NCBI GenBank assembly: GCA_020632635.1
Contig: JACKFE010000005.1
Coordinates: 147,658-211,657, forward strand
Length of the DNA stretch: 64,000 bases
DNA from: Nitrospiraceae bacterium
GTDB lineage: Bacteria > Nitrospirota > Nitrospiria > Nitrospirales > UBA8639
Reading direction: 5' to 3'
Shown one piece after another: positions 27,454 through 37,218 of the stretch. Every line of letters begins with the position of its first letter. Position 1 is the first letter of the stretch. The notes beneath the pieces were generated by a model. That model was not told the origin of the DNA. It did not search any database and saw only the letters and a list, made by a program, of their open reading frames with translations. The position numbers and the translations under genes are program-made.

Positions 27454-28230
27454 ATGGGTATGGGAATACAAAGAGCTGGCCTTATCGGGATGATGGGTCT
27501 TCTGTTGTACGTGGGATCCCCGGTGGCTTCCCTTGCGACGATGGGATGGGAAGCCGGTGATATGGTGCTCGACTTCGGGCTGAACCTGGAATCGGGAGAA
27601 CGTACGACGCTAATTGACACATCCGAAGTTGGTGAACCGTTTTGGGTGGAGTTAACTTGGAAGCTCAACCCTGACCATTGCGTGCTTCAGGTCCGGGAAT
27701 CACAGGGCGAGGGCCGGGCTTTGGTCACGAAGACGGTGATGGATGATGGGTTATTGAACGGAGTCGTCTCCCACGCGGTATATCCACAGGTGGATGGGGT
27801 CATGGTGACGGCTGCTGAAGGCCAGCGGTGTGAAATCCTCCCCAAAGAGAATGAATTTCTGGTTGTGTCACGGTCGAAACGGGCTCCAATCGCTTCCGAT
27901 AAGGACTGGTCCTCCGCCCCGATCGGGGCAGTCGTTATCCTGTTTAGAGCCACCACGTTTTATTGGCCATCGACCGTGACGATTCAACCCGGCCAAAAAA
28001 TCGTGTGGATTTATGCCGATGGGGCAGCAGAACCTCATAGCGTCACCAGTGGCGGATGTCGTGTCAACGATTGTTCAGGCGGGGGAACACAGTTCAATAG
28101 CGGGTTGAATCTGAACAAGCCAGGACACCGGTTTGAACAGGTTTTCAAGCATGCGGGTGTCTTTCCCTATCACTGTGAGTTGCATTTGGGGTCCATGCAA
28201 GGGGTGGTCACCGTCCAACGTCCGCGCTAG
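27454..28230 (+). CDS. Secreted cupredoxin with an N-terminal extra domain
   Basis: A 258-aa exported protein (signal residues about 7-30). Residues about 32-155 form a domain I do not recognise. The C-terminal part is a plastocyanin-like fold: EPHSVTSGG provides the first His ligand and FPYHCELHLGSM supplies Cys, His and Met ligands of a type 1 copper site. An extra pair of Cys in GGCRVNDCSGGG may form a disulfide. It should carry electrons or copper in the periplasm. The ribosome site GGAAGGAGGAGG is strong, which implies good expression. No oxidase gene is adjacent; the copper efflux operon lies about 6 kb away. Confidence 0.82.
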   Translation: MGMGIQRAGLIGMMGLLLYVGSPVASLATMGWEAGDMVLDFGLNLESGERTTLIDTSEVGEPFWVELTWKLNPDHCVLQVRESQGEGRALVTKTVMDDGLLNGVVSHAVYPQVDGVMVTAAEGQRCEILPKENEFLVVSRSKRAPIASDKDWSSAPIGAVVILFRATTFYWPSTVTIQPGQKIVWIYADGAAEPHSVTSGGCRVNDCSGGGTQFNSGLNLNKPGHRFEQVFKHAGVFPYHCELHLGSMQGVVTVQRPR

Positions 28231-28358
28231 CTCATCCATTGCCGTCTCCCTGTCGGCCGGAACGTCTTTGTTCACGCCGATTAGTCGATTCGAATGGTCC
28301 CAAGATGGCCAACCTGGCTTGGCAATGCTAGTATACCAGGTTCCCGGAAACGATCCCC

Positions 28359-30134
28359 GTGAATCAGATCACCCCCACCAAGACGTTTCACCTCATTCTT
28401 ATTAAGCCGTCTCATTATGATGATGAGGGGTATGTCATCCAGTGGATCCGCTCGTCCATCCCTTCCAATACGATGGCGGCGATTTATGGACTGGCTCGTG
28501 ACGCGGCGAAACGAAAGATCCTTGGGGATGACGTACACATTATCATTTCAGCGATGGACGAGACGAATACTCGGGTCAAGACGCATCAACTGGCTAAGAT
28601 GATTCATGAGAGCGGCGGCCATGGATTGGTGGCTCTAGTAGGGGTACAGACGAATCAATTCCCCCGGGCCATGGATTTGGCCAGGGAGTGTCGTCGTGCC
28701 GAGCTTCAAGTTTGCATCGGCGGATTCCACGTGAGCGGCTGTTTGGCGATGCTGCCTGAGATGCCTTCCGACCTTCGGCAAGCGATGGATGAGGGTGTTT
28801 CTTTATTTGCAGGGGAGGTGGAAGGGCATTTGGACCGGCTGTTGACCGATGCCTATGCCCGGCATTTGGACCCTCTCTACAACGTGATGAAGGATCCCCC
28901 GGGCCTGGAGGGCCAACCGGTTCCCTATTTACCGGCTCATGTCGTGCACCGGATGTCCGGTTCTCGAACGAGCTTCGATGCCGGAAGAGGGTGTCCGTTT
29001 CTATGCAGCTTTTGCACCATCATCAATGTGCAGGGCCGGACCTCTCGCTTTCGCACCCCTGACGATATTGAACAATTGGTGCGGATGAATGTCGCGCAAG
29101 GTATCAGAAAATTTTTTATTACGGATGATAACTTTGCCAGAAATAAAGCCTGGGAAAGTATTTTAGATCGGCTGATTCAACTTCGAGTGGAAGAGGGGAT
29201 CCACTGTCGGTTGACCATCCAGGTCGACACGATGTGTCATAAAATTCCCCGGTTCATTGATAAGGCCGGGAGGGCCGGTGTCGATCGAGTGTTCATTGGT
29301 TTGGAGAGCATTAATCCGGAGTCCCTGGAGGGAACCCGAAAACATCAAAACAAAATCACCGAATATCGGAGTATGCTCCAAGCCTGGCACGGGGTAGGGG
29401 CTCTGACATTGGCCGGGCTTATTCTGGGATTTCCGACTGATACGCCGGAAAGCATTCTTCGGGATATTCAAATCATTCAGCGTGAATTGCCGATTGATCT
29501 CCTGTACTTTTTTATCTTGACCCCGTTGCCGGGTTCGCAAGATCACAAGGAATTATATGAACAGGGCGTCCCGCTGGAGCCGGATTTGAATGCCTATGAT
29601 TCGGTTCATGTCACGATGCCACATGCCCGTATGTCCAAACAGGACTTAATGGATGTCTACCGGAAAGCGTGGGATATCTATTATACGCCGGAACATGTGG
29701 CGCAGGTTATTGCCCGGGCGAAGCATTGGCAGTTCGATATGAATAAAGTGAAGTGGATGATGTGGTCGTTCTATGCCGCTGAATCGGTCGAGGGCGTGCA
29801 TCCGATGGATAGCGGACTCTTTCGTCTGAAATATCGGTGTGATCGGCGGCCGGGATTTCCGCGGGAGTCTTGGGTCCGGTTTTATGCGCGCTATGGTTGG
29901 GACATTGTCTGTAAGCATATTCGTTACGCAAGGCTGTATTGGCGTTTTCATCAAGCCTATCGTCGTGCCAGAAACGGGATTGCGAGTGGTGTCGAGGACG
30001 TGGCCATGCGGCCTGTCGAGGCCAAGGAATTGGATATGCTGGAACTGTATCAGACCACACCGGCTGCAAAAATTGTTTCGGAAAAAGCCAAAGGAAAAAT
30101 GACCACGGTTCCGCCTATGGCTCCCATGGCCTAA
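28359..30134 (+). CDS. B12-binding-type radical SAM protein
   Basis: A 591-aa iron-sulfur enzyme. The N-terminal ~180 residues have the form of a cobalamin-binding domain (LHxH-less type, with GGHGLVALVGVQTN and QVCIGGFHVSG). The radical SAM cluster site is CPFLCSFC at about residue 215-222, preceded by SFDAGRGC. The central barrel has FFITDDNFARN and VDRVFIGLESINPESLEGT. The C-terminal ~200 residues are unusual, rich in Tyr/Arg/Trp. The family includes methyltransferases on lipids, hopanoids and antibiotics. GTG start at 28359. Substrate unknown; downstream is an SNF2 helicase 78 bases away. Confidence 0.8.
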   Translation: MNQITPTKTFHLILIKPSHYDDEGYVIQWIRSSIPSNTMAAIYGLARDAAKRKILGDDVHIIISAMDETNTRVKTHQLAKMIHESGGHGLVALVGVQTNQFPRAMDLARECRRAELQVCIGGFHVSGCLAMLPEMPSDLRQAMDEGVSLFAGEVEGHLDRLLTDAYARHLDPLYNVMKDPPGLEGQPVPYLPAHVVHRMSGSRTSFDAGRGCPFLCSFCTIINVQGRTSRFRTPDDIEQLVRMNVAQGIRKFFITDDNFARNKAWESILDRLIQLRVEEGIHCRLTIQVDTMCHKIPRFIDKAGRAGVDRVFIGLESINPESLEGTRKHQNKITEYRSMLQAWHGVGALTLAGLILGFPTDTPESILRDIQIIQRELPIDLLYFFILTPLPGSQDHKELYEQGVPLEPDLNAYDSVHVTMPHARMSKQDLMDVYRKAWDIYYTPEHVAQVIARAKHWQFDMNKVKWMMWSFYAAESVEGVHPMDSGLFRLKYRCDRRPGFPRESWVRFYARYGWDIVCKHIRYARLYWRFHQAYRRARNGIASGVEDVAMRPVEAKELDMLELYQTTPAAKIVSEKAKGKMTTVPPMAPMA

Positions 30135-30211
30135 CGAGTGTAGAAGGTCCTGCGGCCTCATCCTGCCTGTCTGATATCGATTCAGGACAAGACGAAGAGG
30201 GCCCGCGTGAT

Positions 30212-33200
30212 ATGCATTTTGGGGTATTCATGACTGGAGAATGTGTCGGTGTGCTAGAACATTTCAAAGCCCTCTCGCCCAACCACGTCTATTTTCTGAC
30301 TTCGAAAGTCGTGGTCATGCGGGGGTATGAATATTATGCCCAGGGCCGGTTGGAGGCCTATAGTTGGGATCGGACGCGAACGGCACTCTCGGCGATTGTT
30401 CGCGGAAGCCTGAGGTATACGGTCCGGGTGACGGCCGATCAGGGCGCCTTAGCCTATTCCTGTAACTGCCCTGGCTGGTCGCAAGCCACACAGTGCAAAC
30501 ATGTGATTTGCGTATTGGTGACGACCCTCAATCTTCTGAAACCTGATACGTTCAAGATCCCACACATCAATGTGAACCGACGGGATCTTCTGGAGCGACA
30601 ACTCATGGCTGGGTCGAAGTCGCCATCTTCCACCCCGACTCCCAATTCGCCTGGACCCGCCAAGTTCGAAGTGACATTAGGGATTCGCGACGGCCGAGGG
30701 GAGGTCATGATCAGCAATCATGGGGTGTTGTGTCAATCGGTCTTGGGGATGCCCACGGAATTAGCCTTGCTTCTGCGATCCATTCAAGATCCGGCATGGT
30801 CGACGCACGAAGGGATCCAGAATTTTCTCAACCATCATGGGCATCGGCATCCGTTATTTGTCGAAACCGGCCAGGAGCGGATTCCAGTGGAATGGTATCC
30901 TTCTGCGACCTATACCACCAAAACCGAATTGAACCTTGTAGGGGATGAGGTCAGGATTGCGGCCCGTTGTGTTCGGTATGGGGAAGTCTTGGAGTCTGCT
31001 CTAACGGTCATGGGATTTGTGGTCGATGTGAAGGCGCGTCGATTATCGCCCCTGGAATATGAAGGGGGGTGGCAGGCGTATGATGTTCTGTATGAACAAA
31101 GTCGGCGTGCCGAATTCATTCGTCCGCATGATCTCCTGAACGGACCTCTCATCGTCGCAAAAGAACCACTGCCCGTAAAAGCCGGTCAGGGGATAGTCAA
31201 AGACAAACGACAGGATATGCCCAGGCCGGCCTTTACAATCCCGGCGCACGGATTTTTGCAATTGCAATGCGATGTTCCTTTGCCTGAGAAAGCCAGGATG
31301 TTCTGGGGAATCCTGTTGAAAGTGGACGGAAAAGAAGTGCCGGTACCAGACCTTCTGTCCCCAGAGCAGCAGCCGGGGTATGACTATCGCCTGACTCTGG
31401 TGAAGGAACGACAGGCGACGGGAGTACCGCTGTTGGATGAGGAAGTCGTGGTCCTGCGTGCGGAATGTTGGTTGGGAAATAGTCATACGAGTCCCAGCCT
31501 TCCCGTTTTTTCGCTATTTCCATTTCTCAATCAGTCGCCCTCCGTGTCTAATGGCATGAAAACCCGAAAACGGCGCGCACTGATCTATGACACTTTGTTG
31601 AGCGTTTGGCAAATGAAAAAACCGGTCGAGATCCGCAAAGCCATCAAGACGTGTTTGGCCCAGGACGAATTCAATGCCTTTAAATTACGAGCGGAGGCCG
31701 ACAGTCTTTTGCATCGGTTTACCGAACCGGTTTTGGTGCCCAGTGTGCGGTTGGTGATTCACCAGGGGCAGTGGTGTTTAGTGCCGAATGATTGGGCCAA
31801 GGAAGCGACCTTGTATGCGGTACCGTATCAGATCTTTGGGGAACAGGCGTTTGAGCATATGCAGCAACATGATGAAATGCGCCTGCCTCCGACGGTCGTG
31901 TATCCCTTACTTCCGGAACTCTTTGCCCGGTTACAGGAAGCCGGGGTGACGTTGTACTTTCAGGATGCGCCCGTGGTTACTTCGCATTGGGAATGTTCGG
32001 TGGATGCGCGTCGTCCGGCTTCGATTGATTGGTTTGAGCTGCATCCCGAAATTATATGCGATGGGGTGCGGGTCGAACCGAAGGATTTAGAGAAAATTTT
32101 GCAGCAAGGCGGCTTGGTCCAAGCCGATGGCGGTCTTCGGATCATCGACCCACAGACGCAGGCAATGTTGCGGGCCCTGGCTTCCCTGACCACGCGTCCT
32201 TCCTCAAAACCCGGAGTCTGGGAGAAAAAGACGGTCGTCCAGGTGCCCAAGCTGCAAATTTTGGATTGGGTTGCGCTGCGGGGGCAGGGGGTAACGGTTC
32301 ATCTACCGCCGGAGGATGAAGCCCTCATTGATCGCTTGTTGCATTTTGACCGGATCGACCCGATTCCCCTTCCTCAAAAACTGCAAGCCACGCTCCGGCA
32401 TTATCAGGAGGAAGGCTATCATTGGCTGGCCTTTCTGTATCAGCATCGGTTGGGCGCTTGTCTGGCTGATGATATGGGGTTGGGTAAAACGTTGCAGGCC
32501 ATGAGTGTCCTGGCAGGCATCAAAGAAGGACTGGTGACCGCCCCGGAGCCGATTCAGGGTCCGCATTTGGTAGTGTTGCCGCCGAGTTTGCTCTTCAATT
32601 GGGAGCATGAAATCAAACGGTTTTATCCCGATCTGACGGTGCGCTCCTACACCGGGAAGGAACGGTCGACAGAGTTTGCCGAAGCGGATGTGGTGTTGAC
32701 CACCTATGGATTGGTCCGACGGGATATCGATGTGCTTGAGACCATCCGCTTCAACGTCATCGTTTTTGATGAAGCGCAGGCGGTGAAAAATATTGTGGCG
32801 CGGACGACCGGGGCGGCCCGACGGCTTCAAGGGTATTTCAAATGTGTCATGACCGGGACCCCATTGGAAAACCACGTGGGCGAATATTATTCGCTCATGG
32901 ATCTATGTGTGCCGGGATTGCTGGGCGACTATGAAGACATGAGAGCGAAAATGAAAGCTCCGTCGCCGCTTGTGTTGGATATGATCATGCATCGGACCCG
33001 TCCCTTTGTGCTGCGACGGACCAAAAGCCAGATTCTCAAAGAATTACCGCCGAAGGTGGAAACCGATATTTATCTAGAGCTGACCGATCGGCAAAAGATT
33101 CTGTATCAGCAGACGGTTACCACCATTCGGACCACCATTGCCGCCGCGTACCAAACCAAAACCTCTGCGCAAGCCAGGGTCATTGCCTTAACCGCCATTC

Positions 33201-33778
33201 TCAAGCTCCGGCAAATTTGTTTGTCGCCCCGTCTGCTCACTCCCACAAGTACGGAACCCTCTCCCAAACTGACCTGTCTGCTGGATCGGCTTCGAGAGCT
33301 CATGGACGAAGGACACAGCGCGCTGGTCTTTTCCCAATTTACCTCCTTTCTGGATGTCGTGGAGGAAGCGTTTGGAACCCACGATATCCCCTTTGTGCGA
33401 TTGGATGGGTCGACGCCGACACAAAAGCGGAAGAAACTGGTTGAACAGTTTCAAGAGGGAAGCACCCCCTCCGTTTTTTTACTGAGCCTCAAAGCCGGTG
33501 GGCAAGGGTTGAACCTGACCAAAGCGTCCTATGTGTTTCATCTGGATCCCTGGTGGAATCCTGCCGTCGAAAATCAGGCTTCCGATCGGGCGCATCGGAT
33601 TGGACAGCATCAAACAGTCTCCATTATGCGCCTGCTGATGCGTCATACCATCGAGGAAAAAATGATGGAACTCAAACAGAAAAAATTGGAACTCTACCAT
33701 GCTGTTCTGGAAGGAGCCGCCCATCGCGGTGGAGGCACAGGGCTGTCCCAAAAAGACTTTGAATTTTTATTGGAATAA
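30212..33778 (+). CDS. SNF2-family ATPase with SWIM zinc finger
   Basis: About 1188 aa. An N-terminal SWIM finger, SCNCPGWSQATQCKHV (about residues 90-105), fits the CxCx(n)CxH pattern. A long middle domain follows (about 150-720) and the SNF2 motor at the C-terminus: DDMGLGKTLQAM (about 753), DEAQ (about 853), MTGTPLEN, FRLDGSTP-like VRLDGSTPTQ, and SDRAHRIGQ (about 1125). Such bacterial SNF2 proteins probably move along DNA and interact with RNA polymerase or nucleoproteins. The open frame extends upstream to 29939 inside the radical SAM gene; I start at ATG 30212 because GAAGAGGG lies upstream and the SWIM layout begins there. ATG 30230 is also possible. Confidence 0.85.
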   Translation: MHFGVFMTGECVGVLEHFKALSPNHVYFLTSKVVVMRGYEYYAQGRLEAYSWDRTRTALSAIVRGSLRYTVRVTADQGALAYSCNCPGWSQATQCKHVICVLVTTLNLLKPDTFKIPHINVNRRDLLERQLMAGSKSPSSTPTPNSPGPAKFEVTLGIRDGRGEVMISNHGVLCQSVLGMPTELALLLRSIQDPAWSTHEGIQNFLNHHGHRHPLFVETGQERIPVEWYPSATYTTKTELNLVGDEVRIAARCVRYGEVLESALTVMGFVVDVKARRLSPLEYEGGWQAYDVLYEQSRRAEFIRPHDLLNGPLIVAKEPLPVKAGQGIVKDKRQDMPRPAFTIPAHGFLQLQCDVPLPEKARMFWGILLKVDGKEVPVPDLLSPEQQPGYDYRLTLVKERQATGVPLLDEEVVVLRAECWLGNSHTSPSLPVFSLFPFLNQSPSVSNGMKTRKRRALIYDTLLSVWQMKKPVEIRKAIKTCLAQDEFNAFKLRAEADSLLHRFTEPVLVPSVRLVIHQGQWCLVPNDWAKEATLYAVPYQIFGEQAFEHMQQHDEMRLPPTVVYPLLPELFARLQEAGVTLYFQDAPVVTSHWECSVDARRPASIDWFELHPEIICDGVRVEPKDLEKILQQGGLVQADGGLRIIDPQTQAMLRALASLTTRPSSKPGVWEKKTVVQVPKLQILDWVALRGQGVTVHLPPEDEALIDRLLHFDRIDPIPLPQKLQATLRHYQEEGYHWLAFLYQHRLGACLADDMGLGKTLQAMSVLAGIKEGLVTAPEPIQGPHLVVLPPSLLFNWEHEIKRFYPDLTVRSYTGKERSTEFAEADVVLTTYGLVRRDIDVLETIRFNVIVFDEAQAVKNIVARTTGAARRLQGYFKCVMTGTPLENHVGEYYSLMDLCVPGLLGDYEDMRAKMKAPSPLVLDMIMHRTRPFVLRRTKSQILKELPPKVETDIYLELTDRQKILYQQTVTTIRTTIAAAYQTKTSAQARVIALTAILKLRQICLSPRLLTPTSTEPSPKLTCLLDRLRELMDEGHSALVFSQFTSFLDVVEEAFGTHDIPFVRLDGSTPTQKRKKLVEQFQEGSTPSVFLLSLKAGGQGLNLTKASYVFHLDPWWNPAVENQASDRAHRIGQHQTVSIMRLLMRHTIEEKMMELKQKKLELYHAVLEGAAHRGGGTGLSQKDFEFLLE

Positions 33779-33801
33779 AACCAGAATAGGATCCTTGGAT
33801 G

Positions 33802-33999
33802 TTAGAGAGTGATGGATCGCAATCGGAGCGCATTGGTCATCACCGATACCGAGCTGACCGTCATAGCGGCCGCCGCAATCATCGGACTTAACCGAAGGCC
33901 AAGCAGTGGATAAAAAGCACCGGCGGCCACCGGTACACCGATGGCATTGTAGAAAAAGGCAAAGATATGAGAAATTGCCTCCTGTGTTTCCATTTTCAT
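33802..33999 (-). pseudogene. Orphan C-terminal end of a copper P1B-type ATPase
   Basis: The 65-residue stretch contains FAFFYNAIGVPVAAGAFYPL and SPMIAAAAMTVSSVSVMTNA, which match the last two transmembrane helices of CopA-type copper ATPases, ending in NALRLR. None of the ATPase or metal-site domains precedes it. It lies immediately after cusA on the same strand. It may be a decayed remnant of copA, or a real small protein, since an ATG at 33999 exists with a GAGAG just upstream. An upstream reading (to 34098) would overlap cusA. Confidence 0.7.
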
Positions 34000-34030
34000 G
34001 GACTGTCTCTCAATTCTTTGAGGGAATAGG

Positions 34031-37000
34031 TTACGAATTCTCGCTAGAAACACGATTCGTCTGTCCGGTTTCTTTTCTGGAATGAAGATTTTTGACATCT
34101 GTGTGCCAAACCCAAATCGTGTAAATGGCGGGAATGACGAAAAGAGTCAGGAGCATCGCTGAGGTCACTCCCCCAACCATGGGGGCCGCCAGTCGCTTCA
34201 TGACATCCGCACCGGTCCCGGTGGCCCACATGACCGGAACGAGTCCCAGAATGTTGGCCAAGCCCGCCATGGCCATCGGACGGATACGTTCAACTGCTCC
34301 CTGCTGGACAGCTTCGATTAGGTCGGGTAAGGAATGCAGGCGATCGGCTTCCCGACGCCGTTTGACCGCCGAGTCGAGATAGGTCACCATCACCGCGCTG
34401 GTCTCCGCGGCGACGCCAGCTAGGGCAATGATCCCAACCCAGACGGCGATGCTCATGTTGTACTCCAGCCAGACCATATACCATATTGCACCGACCAGCG
34501 AGAGCGGTACGCCCAGCATGACCATGAGGGTTTTGGCCACGGAATGAAAGACGAAGTAAAACAGCACAAAAATAATGGCGATCGTCAATGGTACAAAAAT
34601 GACCAGGCGTTTTTGCACACGTTCCATAAATTCATATTGCCCCGACCAGGCTAATCGATAGCCCGGCGGCAACTCGATCTTTTCCTGTACAACCTGTTTC
34701 AACTCTTCCACGTAACTCCCGACATCCCGGCCGGTCATATCCACATATACATACCCGGTCAGCATGCCGTCTTCATCCCGGATCATCGGAGGGCCACTCA
34801 CAAAGCGTAATGTGGCCAGTTGCGCCAATGGAACCTGGGCGCCGGTCGGGGTATCCACCAACACCCGCCGAAGTTTTTCAGGGGTATCGCGAAGTTCCCG
34901 CAGATAGCGAACATTGATCGGATACCGTTCCCGACCCTCAATGGTGGTATCAATGTTTTCTCCCCCGATGGCGGATTCAATGATCCGGCCGACATCCATG
35001 ACCGTGAGTCCGTAGCGGGCGATTTCTTCGCGTTGAATATCGAAATCCAAAAAATAGCCGCCAAAGACGCGTTCCGCATAGACGCTGCGTGTGCCAGGGA
35101 CGTCCTTCAAAACCATTTCGAGATGTTTGCCGATTTGTTCAATTTGAGGAAGGTCCGCACCGAAAATTTTAATGCCGACGGGCGTGCGGACTCCGGTCGT
35201 CAACATATCCAAGCGGCCTTTGATCGGCATGGTCCAGGTATTGGTGACACCTGGAAATTGCAAGGTCCGATCCATTTCCTCTACGAGCCTGTCATACGTC
35301 ATCCCTGGTCGCCATTGATCGTGTGATTTAAGGATCACGACGGTTTCCATCATGCTGAACGGCGCGGGGTCGGTTGACGTCTCCGCCCGCCCGGCTTTCC
35401 CGAACACGCGCTCGACTTCGGGAAAGGCTTTGAGTTTTTGGTCCATTTGTTGGAGCAACATCGAGGCTTGTGTCACGGAAAGTCCTGGAAGAGTGGTCGG
35501 CATATAGAGAATGGTGCCTTCATACAGAGGCGGCATGAATTCGGATCCCATACGTTGAAAGGCTGGAAAGACGGTCGCTGTCAACAGAATCGCCAAAAGG
35601 ATAACCCCCCAACGAACCCGTAATACCAGTCGTAAGACTGGGGCATACAGTTTCTGTAACCCGAGACTTACCGGATGCCGGCGTTCCGGGATGATCCGGC
35701 CACGCACCAGCATGGATAGCAATGCGGGAATGAGTGTAATCGCCAGGACGGCGCTCATGGCAATGGCCAGGTTTTTGGTAAAGGCCAGGGGTTTGAAGAG
35801 TCGGCCCTCCTGTCCTTCCAGCGTGAAGACCGGCATAAAGGCAATGGCAATCACCAGTAAGGAGGCAAAGAGAGCGGGACCCACCTCCTTGGCTGAATCA
35901 ATCAAGACCTGGGTCCGGTCGCCTATCCGGCCGTCTTTGGCCCATTCTTCCAGCCGTTTATGGGCGTTATCCACCATCACAATGGCGGCATCGACCATAT
36001 CCCCGATGGCCACGATGATGCCGCCGATGGACATGATATTCATGCCGATGCCCATCAGGTACATGGGGATGAACGCGATCAACACCGCAAGCGGTAGCGT
36101 GAGAATGGGCAGGAGTGCCGATCGCAGATGGAGCAAAAATCCGATGATGAGCACACTGACCACGATGAGTTCTTCCGTAAGATTTTCCGTGGCCGTCGCG
36201 ATGGATTCCTGAATGAGTCCGCTCCGGTCGTAGGTGGTGACCACTTTGACGCCAGGGGGCATGGCTGGTTCCAATTCTTTGAGCTTGGCCTTGATCCGTT
36301 CGATGACGGTCATGGCATTTTCCCCAAATCGCATGATAACGATGGCCCCCACCACTTCCCCCCGCCCATTCAGCTCGACCAGTCCTCGCCGCATATCGGG
36401 CCCCAGGCTAACGGTGGCCACATCACGCAACAGAATAGGGGTTCCTTTGGGATTGACTCCCACGGCGATCTGTTCAATGTCGTCAACCGAGGTGATGTAC
36501 CCTCGTCCCCGAATCATGTATTCCACACCGGAATATTCCACAACTCGGCCCCCGACATCTTCATTGCTGAACCTGATGGTTTCAATAATATGGGGCAGTG
36601 AGAGATCGTAGGCCAGAACTTTGGTTGGATCCAGATTGACCTGGTATTGGCGGACGAAGCCGCCCACGCTGGCCACCTCGGCCACACCGTCCACGGCCAG
36701 AAGCCAATAACGCAGGTACCAGTCCTGAAACGATCGTAGCGTTTCCAAATCCTGCTGGCCCGTTTCATCGATCAACGCATATTCAAATACCCAGCCGACG
36801 GCCGTGGCATCAGGACCCAATTGAGGGGTGACGCCATCCGGAAGTTTACCTGCGAGTTGATTCATGTATTCCAAAACACGGCTTCGGGCCCAGTAAATAT
36901 CTGTGCCGTCTTTGAATAAGACATACACATACGAGAAGCCAAAGTCAGAGATGCCTCTCACGACGGTGACCTTGGGAGCGGATAGGAGAGCGGTGACAAT

Positions 37001-37204
37001 GGGATAGGTGATCTGATCCTCGACCAGATCCGGTGAACGGCCGGGCCACTTGGTATAGATAATGACTTGCGTATCGGATAGATCCGGAACCGCATCGACA
37101 GGTACCTGATTCATAGCCCAGAGACCGGCGGAAGCCAATCCGAAAAGAATCAGAAAGACAATAAAACGATTCCGGGCGCTGAATTCAATAATCTGACCGA
37201 CCAT
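34031..37204 (-). CDS. cusA: Copper/silver RND efflux pump, inner-membrane subunit
   Basis: About 1057 aa, twelve-helix heavy-metal RND transporter driven by protons. TM4 has GDMVDAAIVMVDN. The three metal-binding methionines of CusA are conserved with the same spacing: ILYMPTTLPG (about 567), PFSMMETV (about 617) and RLDMLTTG (about 666). The motif WRPGMTYDRLVEEM follows as in CusA. These favour Cu(I)/Ag(I) over zinc or cobalt. Start: TTG 37213 or GTG 37210 are possible, but ATG 37204 begins MVGQIIEFSARNRF as in homologues. It lies 15 bases after cusB in the operon cusC-cusB-cusA. Confidence 0.93.
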   Translation of the reverse strand: MVGQIIEFSARNRFIVFLILFGLASAGLWAMNQVPVDAVPDLSDTQVIIYTKWPGRSPDLVEDQITYPIVTALLSAPKVTVVRGISDFGFSYVYVLFKDGTDIYWARSRVLEYMNQLAGKLPDGVTPQLGPDATAVGWVFEYALIDETGQQDLETLRSFQDWYLRYWLLAVDGVAEVASVGGFVRQYQVNLDPTKVLAYDLSLPHIIETIRFSNEDVGGRVVEYSGVEYMIRGRGYITSVDDIEQIAVGVNPKGTPILLRDVATVSLGPDMRRGLVELNGRGEVVGAIVIMRFGENAMTVIERIKAKLKELEPAMPPGVKVVTTYDRSGLIQESIATATENLTEELIVVSVLIIGFLLHLRSALLPILTLPLAVLIAFIPMYLMGIGMNIMSIGGIIVAIGDMVDAAIVMVDNAHKRLEEWAKDGRIGDRTQVLIDSAKEVGPALFASLLVIAIAFMPVFTLEGQEGRLFKPLAFTKNLAIAMSAVLAITLIPALLSMLVRGRIIPERRHPVSLGLQKLYAPVLRLVLRVRWGVILLAILLTATVFPAFQRMGSEFMPPLYEGTILYMPTTLPGLSVTQASMLLQQMDQKLKAFPEVERVFGKAGRAETSTDPAPFSMMETVVILKSHDQWRPGMTYDRLVEEMDRTLQFPGVTNTWTMPIKGRLDMLTTGVRTPVGIKIFGADLPQIEQIGKHLEMVLKDVPGTRSVYAERVFGGYFLDFDIQREEIARYGLTVMDVGRIIESAIGGENIDTTIEGRERYPINVRYLRELRDTPEKLRRVLVDTPTGAQVPLAQLATLRFVSGPPMIRDEDGMLTGYVYVDMTGRDVGSYVEELKQVVQEKIELPPGYRLAWSGQYEFMERVQKRLVIFVPLTIAIIFVLFYFVFHSVAKTLMVMLGVPLSLVGAIWYMVWLEYNMSIAVWVGIIALAGVAAETSAVMVTYLDSAVKRRREADRLHSLPDLIEAVQQGAVERIRPMAMAGLANILGLVPVMWATGTGADVMKRLAAPMVGGVTSAMLLTLFVIPAIYTIWVWHTDVKNLHSRKETGQTNRVSSENS

Positions 37205-37218
37205 GCTCACCAATTACG

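Noticed and set aside
29939..30211. Upstream in-frame extension of the SNF2 gene
   Set aside because: It lies inside the radical SAM coding end in another frame and has no ribosome site; the SWIM layout begins near 30212.
36128..36601. 157-aa plus-strand ORF inside cusA
   Set aside because: Antisense shadow of an active-looking pump gene, low-complexity composition and no ribosome site.
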